From Chitinispirillaceae bacterium (GTDB lineage Bacteria > Fibrobacterota > Chitinivibrionia > Chitinivibrionales > Chitinispirillaceae), in the NCBI GenBank assembly GCA_016926315.1, contig JAFGOU010000037.1:1-10033 (forward strand): 10,033 bases of DNA, given 5' to 3'. The position numbers and the translations under genes were made by a program. Each line of letters starts with the position of its first letter. Position 1 is the first letter of the stretch. Positions 5,173 to 10,033 of the stretch are shown here, piece by piece. The notes under the pieces are model-generated. The model did not search any database. It had not been told where the DNA came from and saw nothing but the letters and a program-made list of their open reading frames with translations.

Positions 5173-7026
5173 CTACGTACCCTTTTCCTCCTCGGCGTTT
5201 CCAGAGGATGTTTCACTCTCTTCGGCTTTTTCCGCCTTTTCTTTCTTCTCCTTTGACGCTTTCGCCTCGGCCGAATCATGCTTCCTGCCCCTGCCGGTCT
5301 TGCCTTCGGGCGCCGGCTTGACCGGGAACGCGGCCGCGTGCTCTGCGCGCGCTTCCTCCTTGTCCTTGAAATATTCCTCGATCGACAGCACGATTTTTCG
5401 GCCTTCAAGGTCGAACTCAATCACCTCAGCCGGCACCGCGTCGCCCACCTTGTACACTCGCGACGGATGGTTGCATTCCTGGCCGAGCTGGTTGAGCGGA
5501 ATAAAGCCCTCCACCTCGGCGCCCAACGTGACCACGATCCCGCGGTCAAGAATTCGCGCGACGTCGCATCCGGCCAGTTCGGTCCCGACCGCATAGGTCG
5601 AGGCGAGATTGGGCCACGGGTCCTCGGCAAGCTGCTTGATGCCGAGCGATATGCGCCGCTTGTCCATGTCAATATCAAGCACCTTTACCTCGACCGAATC
5701 GCCTTTTTTGACCAGTTCGCCGGGATGGTTGATTTTCCTGGTCCACGACATATCGGAAATGTGAATGAGCCCGTCGATCCCCTCGCGGAGCTCCACAAAC
5801 GCGCCGAACGCCGCCAGGTTGCGGACCTTGCCGGACACGATATCGCCTATCTGGAACTCGTCCGGCACCTTTTCCCACGGGTCAGGTTCAAGCTGCTTGA
5901 TCCCGAGCGATATCTTCTGATTGACTTTGTCGACTTTGAGCACCATGGCCTCCACGATATCGCCCACGCCCACGATCTTCGACGGGTGCTTAATGTGCTG
6001 GGTCCAGGACATTTCCGAAATATGGATAAGCCCCTCGATGCCTTTTTCAAGCTCCATGAACGCACCGTAGTCCGTGATCGAAACGATCTTGCCGCGCACG
6101 CGCGAGCCTTCGGGAAATTTATCCTCAATACCCTTCCAGGGATGTTCGGTCAGCTGCTTGAGCCCGAGCGAGATGCGCTCCTTGTTCTCGTTGAAGTCCA
6201 GCACCTTGACCTTGAGCTGGTCCCCGAGCGCCACGATCTCCGACGGATGGTTGACGCGGCCCCACGACATGTCGGTGATGTGCAGGAGCCCGTCCACGCC
6301 CCCGAGGTCGATGAACGCGCCGAAATCGGTGATGTTCTTGACCGTGCCTTCGCGTATCTGGCCCTTTTCCAGCTCGGCAAGGATCTTCCCGCGCATCTGC
6401 GAACGGTCCTCCTCAAGGATCACGCGCCGCGACACCACGATGTTCCGTCGTACCTTGTTCACCTTGATCACGCGGAACTTGAAGGTCTGTCCCAGGATCG
6501 CGTCCATGTCCGGGATCTGACGCAGGTCGATCTGCGAACCGGGCAGGAACGCGTCCACGCCGAACAGGTCGACCACCACGCCGCCCTTTATCCGGCGCAT
6601 GACCCTGCCCTCGACCGTTTCCTGCTTTTCAAACGCCTCGAATATCCGGTCCCATACGCGCAGGAAGTCGGCCCGGGACTTGGACAGGATGATCTGCCCT
6701 TCGCTGTCCTCGACCTGCTCGAGAAACACGTCGATCTCGTCGCCCGGTTTGAAATCCTGCACGTTCTTGAACTCCGACAACGGTATGATCCCTTCGGACT
6801 TGAAATTGACGTCGACAATCACCTCCTTGGCCGTGATGCGGAGGATCCTGCCGTGCACCACCTGCCCTTCTTCGAGGCCGTCAAGCGATTTATTGTATTC
6901 CTCCAGCGCCTTTTTCACCTGTTCCGGAGTATAGAAATCCTCTTCGAACTCGCTTAAATCAACTTCGTTTCCCGAAGCATCGGTCGCTTTTATTGCGTTT
7001 TTTTCCTCGACTGACGAATCTGACAT
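5173..7026 (-). CDS. rpsA: 30S ribosomal protein S1
   Basis: RNA-binding ribosomal protein that helps recruit mRNA to the 30S subunit. The 617-residue product has six S1 (OB-fold) repeats at about 52-117, 136-201, 222-290, 305-376, 393-464 and 479-548. Repeats 3-5 carry the typical G-x-V-x-x-(I/L)-x-x-(F/Y)-GAF-(I/M/V) and HISxMSW (HITDMSW in repeat 3) pattern and are linked by LGxKQLxxxPW segments; repeats 1, 2 and 6 are more diverged, as usual in S1. A 50-residue acidic N-terminal extension precedes repeat 1. After repeat 6 there is a low-complexity tail (about 552-617), rich in Lys, Glu and Ala, first basic (GKTGRGRKH) and then acidic (ending in AEEEKGT). The ATG at 7026 has GCAGGAG 11 nt upstream, inside the 21-bp gap after cmk. 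The cmk-rpsA pairing is an old and widespread gene order, supporting co-transcription. Confidence 0.96.
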   Translation of the reverse strand: MSDSSVEEKNAIKATDASGNEVDLSEFEEDFYTPEQVKKALEEYNKSLDGLEEGQVVHGRILRITAKEVIVDVNFKSEGIIPLSEFKNVQDFKPGDEIDVFLEQVEDSEGQIILSKSRADFLRVWDRIFEAFEKQETVEGRVMRRIKGGVVVDLFGVDAFLPGSQIDLRQIPDMDAILGQTFKFRVIKVNKVRRNIVVSRRVILEEDRSQMRGKILAELEKGQIREGTVKNITDFGAFIDLGGVDGLLHITDMSWGRVNHPSEIVALGDQLKVKVLDFNENKERISLGLKQLTEHPWKGIEDKFPEGSRVRGKIVSITDYGAFMELEKGIEGLIHISEMSWTQHIKHPSKIVGVGDIVEAMVLKVDKVNQKISLGIKQLEPDPWEKVPDEFQIGDIVSGKVRNLAAFGAFVELREGIDGLIHISDMSWTRKINHPGELVKKGDSVEVKVLDIDMDKRRISLGIKQLAEDPWPNLASTYAVGTELAGCDVARILDRGIVVTLGAEVEGFIPLNQLGQECNHPSRVYKVGDAVPAEVIEFDLEGRKIVLSIEEYFKDKEEARAEHAAAFPVKPAPEGKTGRGRKHDSAEAKASKEKKEKAEKAEESETSSGNAEEEKGT

Positions 7027-7047
7027 AACAGTACAAACTCCTGCGGG

Positions 7048-7746
7048 TTAAGGGTGAATGGATGCATGCGCTGCCGTGCCGCTCTTTCGCGCAACGACCA
7101 GCGCCTTGTTGACGATAAATTCTATCTGCCCGTCAAGGGTCATGGACGTGGTGTCGACCTCCTCGGCGTCCGGCGCCTTGACAAGAGGGCTGTTTTCCCT
7201 GGTGGAATCCTTGGCGTCGCGCGCCGTGATCTCGCGTACAAGCTCTTCGATGGACTTGCTGATGCCCAGCGCCGCAAAATCCTTCCGGCGCCGCCGTGCG
7301 CGCTCCTCGACCGACGCGAGCATGAAAAACTTCAGGTCCGCATCGGGAAACACCACGGTACCGATGTCGCGCCCCTCGCACACGACCGACGAACGCGACG
7401 CTATCCTGCGCTGCTGCGAAACGAGCTGCGCGCGCACCACTGCCGGCATGCAGTAATCCGACACGTTTTTCGTCACCTCGTCGCTGCGGATCGCTTCCGT
7501 AACGTCCCTGCCGTCCAGAAACGTGCGCACCTGCGGCGGGTTGCCGGTAAAATCGATCTCCATTTCGGCAACCGCCTTTTCAAGACCCTCATGATCCGTT
7601 GCCGCAATGCCCTTTTCCAGACACTTGAGCGTGACGGCCCGGTACATGGCGCCCGTGTCCAGGTACTGAAATCCCAGCCGCGCCGCGACCGCCCGAGCGG
7701 TTGAGCTTTTTCCCGACCCTGCCGGACCGTCAATGGCAATGATCAT
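7048..7746 (-). CDS. cmk: (d)CMP kinase
   Basis: Phosphorylates CMP and dCMP with ATP in the cytoplasm, feeding CTP and dCTP synthesis. From the ATG at 7746 the protein has 232 residues, the usual size. Visible motifs are the P-loop GPAGSGKSS (7-15), DTGAMYR (30-36), EGRDIGTVVFPDADLKFF (124-141) and the family signature RDAKDSTRENSPL (176-188) followed by AEEVDTT. The 7746 start is chosen because AAAGGA lies five bases upstream and because Cmk proteins begin directly with the P-loop strand (MIIAIDGPAG). An in-frame ATG at 7794 would add 16 residues with no counterpart in the family. It is followed after 21 bp by rpsA and preceded by an 82-bp gap to the arsG-like gene. Confidence 0.95.
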   Translation of the reverse strand: MIIAIDGPAGSGKSSTARAVAARLGFQYLDTGAMYRAVTLKCLEKGIAATDHEGLEKAVAEMEIDFTGNPPQVRTFLDGRDVTEAIRSDEVTKNVSDYCMPAVVRAQLVSQQRRIASRSSVVCEGRDIGTVVFPDADLKFFMLASVEERARRRRKDFAALGISKSIEELVREITARDAKDSTRENSPLVKAPDAEEVDTTSMTLDGQIEFIVNKALVVARKSGTAAHASIHP

Positions 7747-7832
7747 GCGTGTCCTTTTACTTTTAAAAACCTGAAAAAGGCATAGTATCGGCAAACATAT
7801 TGAAAATACTCGATTTTATAGGGATAAGTCAA
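7747..7832 (-). promoter_or_regulatory. AT-rich gap upstream of cmk, candidate promoter
   Basis: An AT-rich stretch separates the arsenic-type cluster from cmk-rpsA on the same strand. On the minus strand TTGACT (7832-7827, overlapping the stop of the arsG-like gene) is followed 18 nt later by TATTTT (7808-7803), a possible weak promoter. No clear hairpin terminator is seen, so read-through from the upstream cluster into cmk-rpsA cannot be excluded. Confidence 0.3.
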
Positions 7833-8533
7833 AAAAACAGATAGATCCCTAACCAGTGAGTAAGTATCAAATAAGCGCCGATGAGGAGGAAAAGTACGGC
7901 AGTTAGTCTTCTAGCCCAAGCATCGATAATCGAAAGCGTATTGAAAATTTTTCCGACCATATTAGCAGCAAAAGCAGGCACAACGGCAAAAATGATAACC
8001 GGGACGGCCGTGCCGATACCATAAACAGCAGGAATGACGACTGTTGAACCGTTCTTTATTGCGATAGATACAAGGCCGCCGAAAAACAGACCCGCCGAGG
8101 CCGGACAGAACGCCAGTGCAAAGAGAATCCCCAGCACTCCTGCGCCCCAGATGCCCATGGTATCAATGTTTTGCTGCACTCTCTTGCTTATACCGCCCCC
8201 TCCTGAAGGCATCCGGACAAATCCGAAAAGAAGAAGGCCAACGACAATACACATCGGACCAACTATTTTATTCATATAATGTTGCAGAAAATTCGATATG
8301 CCCGGAATGGTAAGCAAGCCTTTGGCGATCATAATACCTAAAGTGATATAAACGAGTGTCCGGCCTATTGTGTAGAGAAGACCGGATAGCAGCACCATGC
8401 GCGTGCTGCCGACCCTTCTCCCCACATATGAAACAGCCGCGATGTTCGAGGCGAGCGGGCACGGGCTGATGGAGGTCAGAATCCCCAGCCACAACGCGGA
8501 AACGATCGCCATCCACGACTCGGTCATAAGCAT
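7829..8533 (-). CDS. arsG: ArsG-family / CcdA-like membrane protein (putative organoarsenical efflux permease)
   Basis: A 234-residue protein with six predicted membrane helices (about 8-30, 46-70, 87-106, 128-158, 162-192, 208-229), the topology of the CcdA/DsbD-beta/TauE-like superfamily. Two Cys-Pro motifs, C25-P26 in helix 1 (SISPCPLASN) and C143-P144 in helix 4 (ALAFCPASAGL), sit where CcdA carries its electron-transferring cysteine pair. Proteins of this type next to ArsF-like lipoproteins are named ArsG, reported in Shewanella arsEFG as an exporter of trivalent aromatic arsenicals. Efflux versus thiol-electron transport cannot be decided from sequence. The start is either ATG 8533 or ATG 8527; the latter overlaps the arsF stop as ATGA and has better spacing from GGGA. 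Codons after about the first 40 are visibly richer in A/T at third positions than in cmk and rpsA. Confidence 0.75.
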   Translation of the reverse strand: MLMTESWMAIVSALWLGILTSISPCPLASNIAAVSYVGRRVGSTRMVLLSGLLYTIGRTLVYITLGIMIAKGLLTIPGISNFLQHYMNKIVGPMCIVVGLLLFGFVRMPSGGGGISKRVQQNIDTMGIWGAGVLGILFALAFCPASAGLFFGGLVSIAIKNGSTVVIPAVYGIGTAVPVIIFAVVPAFAANMVGKIFNTLSIIDAWARRLTAVLFLLIGAYLILTHWLGIYLFF

Positions 8534-9042
8534 GTTCCCGCAAGGCAGGCCTGCACTTCGGTCCTGATGTATTCCCGGTATTTCTTTTCGTCACGCACGA
8601 GCTGCCAGATCTTGTCCAGATTTTTCCAGGACACTTCCCTGCCGCCTCTCATGGTGGAAACGATGACGGATTTCGTGTACAGCTTGTAATCGTCGGCAAA
8701 ATGTTCGTTGCCTTTTTCCTCGATGTTCACGGTCCTCCATTCCAGCCTTTCCTTTTTTATGGCGCTGGCGAACGCTGCTTCGACTTCCGATTTCGCATAG
8801 TTTTCAAGTTGTATACAGGTAGGACACCGCGCATGACCGTGGAAGTAATAAACGACCAGGCGCCGATCCGAAGCCGCCCTCGATCGCAACGTATCCGCAA
8901 CGGCTGAATCGTTTTTCACTGCCGCGGCTTTTTCGTCTGGCCGTTTTTGTGTCTGAGGCTGCTTTGCATCACCACAGGAAAAAATGGAGATGATGCACAG
9001 TGCCATGACCGAGCGGTAGAGTACCTCTTTCATGGGTTTCAT
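8524..9042 (-). CDS. arsF: ArsF-family thioredoxin-fold lipoprotein (putative nitroaryl-arsenical reductase subunit)
   Basis: A 172-residue exported protein. The N-terminus has basic residues, a hydrophobic core (SVMALCIISIFS) and C23 in a lipobox-like IFSC; F at -2 is unusual, but the context fits a lipoprotein anchored outside the inner membrane. A polar linker follows, then a thioredoxin-like domain with YYFHGHARCPTC (65-76), the FHG-x-x-RC-x-TC signature I associate with ArsF. The redox pair is C73/C76. The usual cis-Pro is missing: the matching strand reads LYTKSVIVS. A second cysteine pair, C166 and C171 (CLAGTC), lies at the extreme C-terminus. ArsF works with ArsE in the reported arsEFG system to reduce nitroaromatic arsenicals; the function here is by analogy. 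A purine-rich GGAAGGAAG precedes the ATG at 9042; an alternative ATG is at 9033. Confidence 0.75.
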   Translation of the reverse strand: MKPMKEVLYRSVMALCIISIFSCGDAKQPQTQKRPDEKAAAVKNDSAVADTLRSRAASDRRLVVYYFHGHARCPTCIQLENYAKSEVEAAFASAIKKERLEWRTVNIEEKGNEHFADDYKLYTKSVIVSTMRGGREVSWKNLDKIWQLVRDEKKYREYIRTEVQACLAGTCL

Positions 9043-9079
9043 TCTTCCTTCCTTTCTTTCAATTGAGCTGACCGTGGCT

Positions 9080-9313
9080 TTACCGTATCAGTGCCTTCAA
9101 TTCCTCAGATTTTGGTATTCTTCCCACGGCTTTCACCTCGCCGTCCACGACCAGCGCCGGAGTCATCATCACATTGAATTTCAGGATTTCATTGATATCC
9201 TCCACCTTCGTGACGTCGGCCTCGATCCCGAGTTCCCTGGCTGTCTGCTGCGCCGCCTCGAAAAGCTTTTTACACTTGGGACAACCGGTGCCGAGCACCT
9301 GGACTTTTTTCAT
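9080..9313 (-). CDS. Small thioredoxin/glutaredoxin-like protein, TM0996/MTH895 type
   Basis: A 77-residue cytoplasmic redox protein with the minimal thioredoxin fold. The active-site CPKC is at 11-14 (GTGCPKCKK), and the cis-Pro is P52 in NVMMTPALVVDG, followed by GEVKAVGRIP and a last helix SEELKALIR. Length and motifs fit the TM0996/MTH895 redox-active disulfide family, often found beside ArsP_1-type permeases and arsenic genes. The start at 9313 is well supported: AAGGAG lies seven bases upstream, and the family begins directly with the first strand (MKKVQVLG). An in-frame ATG at 9373 would add 20 residues overlapping the end of the permease gene. It lies 28 bases after the permease stop and 37 bases before arsF, so it is in the same operon. 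It holds the place of ArsE in arsEFG-like clusters; whether it is the equivalent I cannot tell. Confidence 0.88.
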   Translation of the reverse strand: MKKVQVLGTGCPKCKKLFEAAQQTARELGIEADVTKVEDINEILKFNVMMTPALVVDGEVKAVGRIPKSEELKALIR

Positions 9314-9341
9314 AATGTTTCTCCTTATCCGAGACAGGTCG

Positions 9342-10033
9342 TCAAAAAAATGTTCCGTATAGTAATCCCGCAACCGTTGACATGGCCACCACCAGCGTCA
9401 TGTACGCGATGGTTTTCTTCGACCCAATGACCGCGTTGATCACCAGCACGCTCTGCACCGAGAGCGCAGGACCCGCGAGCAGAAGCGCCAGTGCCGGACC
9501 TTTTCCCATGCCGCTGCCCATGAGTCCCTGGAGAATAGGCACCTCGGTGAGCGTGGCGAAATACATGAAAGCGCCCACGATTGACGCGAAAAAATTCGCA
9601 CCAAGCGAATTGCCGCCGACCAGGGTGGATATCCACTGTGAAGGGATGATTCCCTCGTGCCCCACCCGGCCTAAGAAGAATCCGGCCGCCAGGACGCCGA
9701 CCAGCAAAAGCGGTGTGATCTGTTTGACAAAGCTCCAGGTCTGCGACAGCCAGTCACCGGCCTCGCCTTTGTCGGTCGCGGTAATCGCGGCAAGCCCAAT
9801 GGAGCCGACCGTGAAAGCAACGAGCGGTTCATGGCGAAACGCGATCGCAGCCGCGATTGTCGGCACCGAGGCCAGAACCACTTTCAGCCACGCCATACGA
9901 AGGATGAGCACCAGTGTCAGCGCGAAACCGGCTGCCAGAAGCGAGGTCAGCACCCATTTCGCTGCGAATATCGCGTGCCATACGCCATGCTGGTCTGCCG
10001 GTCGGCCCCAGTTGGCAAACACCAGGATGCCGA
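9342..10033 (-). CDS. ArsP_1/DUF318-type permease (partial, N-terminus off the window)
   Basis: The frame is open through the right edge (codons for G-I-L precede a GTG at 10022), so the true start lies outside. About 229 residues are present, ending in LLYGTFF. At least seven hydrophobic segments are visible. The C-terminal half carries TLTEVPILQGLMGSGMGKGP followed by LLLAGPALSVQSVLVINAVIG, the inverted-repeat-like signature of the ArsP_1 (PF03773) permeases, a family that includes the methylarsenite exporter ArsP and YraQ-like proteins. In YraQ-like members the segment before LPI/IPL is cysteine-rich; here it reads TLTEVP, and there is no cysteine in the visible part. The gene is first in a minus-strand operon with the CPKC protein, arsF and arsG. 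Substrate by context is an organic trivalent arsenical; a different metalloid or thiol substrate is possible. Confidence 0.85.
   Translation of the reverse strand, partial: GILVFANWGRPADQHGVWHAIFAAKWVLTSLLAAGFALTLVLILRMAWLKVVLASVPTIAAAIAFRHEPLVAFTVGSIGLAAITATDKGEAGDWLSQTWSFVKQITPLLLVGVLAAGFFLGRVGHEGIIPSQWISTLVGGNSLGANFFASIVGAFMYFATLTEVPILQGLMGSGMGKGPALALLLAGPALSVQSVLVINAVIGSKKTIAYMTLVVAMSTVAGLLYGTFF

Noticed and set aside
5278..6957. A 559-codon open frame on the plus strand opposite rpsA
   Set aside because: It is the mirror of a strongly biased S1 coding sequence. The translation has no recognisable domain, and rpsA on the other strand is certain.
7747..7794. N-terminal extension of Cmk from an upstream ATG
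   Set aside because: The 7746 ATG has AAAGGA at good spacing and begins exactly at the conserved first strand; the extra 16 residues have no counterpart in the family.
7829..8533. Calling the six-helix protein a cytochrome c biogenesis CcdA
   Set aside because: The fold is CcdA-like, but the fused-looking operon with an FHG-x-x-RC lipoprotein and an ArsP_1-type permease, and no cytochrome maturation genes nearby, fit ArsG better.
9314..9373. N-terminal extension of the CPKC protein overlapping the permease gene
   Set aside because: AAGGAG stands seven bases before the 9313 ATG, and the family starts directly with the first beta strand.
1..10033. tRNA, rRNA, insertion sequence or phage attachment site
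   Set aside because: I scanned for tRNA-like cloverleaf segments, transposase motifs and long terminal inverted repeats and saw none.

Overview
The window is a piece of a bacterial chromosome, GC-rich in most genes. It carries five generic chromosomal genes (rluD, lspA, rpsA, cmk and a UbiA-family gene), one large modular surface or secreted protein, and an arsenic-type accessory cluster. Three traits point toward the FCB superphylum, with a Fibrobacterota- or Chitinivibrionia-like bacterium my best guess: the DUF2341 + LamG + tandem Ig-like architecture, an archaeal-type ether-lipid UbiA prenyltransferase in a bacterial context, and Gram-negative traits (a lipoprotein in the arsenic cluster, a six-domain S1 protein). 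This is inference; no rRNA is present to settle it.

Layout. (1) 1-2228, minus: 5' part of a large exported protein with a signal peptide, DUF2341, a LamG-like domain and at least four Ig-like repeats; it runs off the left edge. (2) 2229-2591: AT-rich non-coding stretch with the likely promoter of that gene and a perfect 14-bp palindrome. (3) 2592-4184, minus: lspA then rluD, tightly coupled. lspA most likely starts at a TTG with an ideal AGGAGG. (4) About 4185-4257: compact divergent promoter region with a 10-bp inverted repeat. (5) 4258-5112, plus: the only plus-strand gene, a UbiA-superfamily prenyltransferase resembling geranylgeranylglycerol-phosphate geranylgeranyltransferase. (6) 5117-5141: GC hairpin between convergent genes. 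(7) 5173-7746, minus: the classic cmk-rpsA pair. (8) 7829-10033, minus: a four-gene cluster, read in the order permease (partial), small CPKC thioredoxin-like protein, ArsF-like CPTC lipoprotein, ArsG-like six-helix membrane protein with two Cys-Pro motifs.

How the genes work together. The right-hand cluster looks like an organoarsenical or nitroaromatic-arsenical resistance module related to arsEFG, combined with an ArsP_1-type permease. The cysteine motifs suggest a thiol relay across the membrane: cytoplasmic CPKC protein, CcdA-like membrane protein, outward-facing CPTC lipoprotein. cmk and rpsA serve nucleotide supply and translation. LspA matures lipoproteins, possibly including the ArsF-like one here, and RluD modifies 23S rRNA. 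The UbiA protein, if it is a true DGGGP synthase homologue, would attach a second isoprenoid chain to a glycerol-phosphate lipid. The most notable items are the arsenic/thiol cluster, the archaeal-lipid-type prenyltransferase, and an unusually strong terminator-like hairpin on the strand opposite the lspA 3' end.
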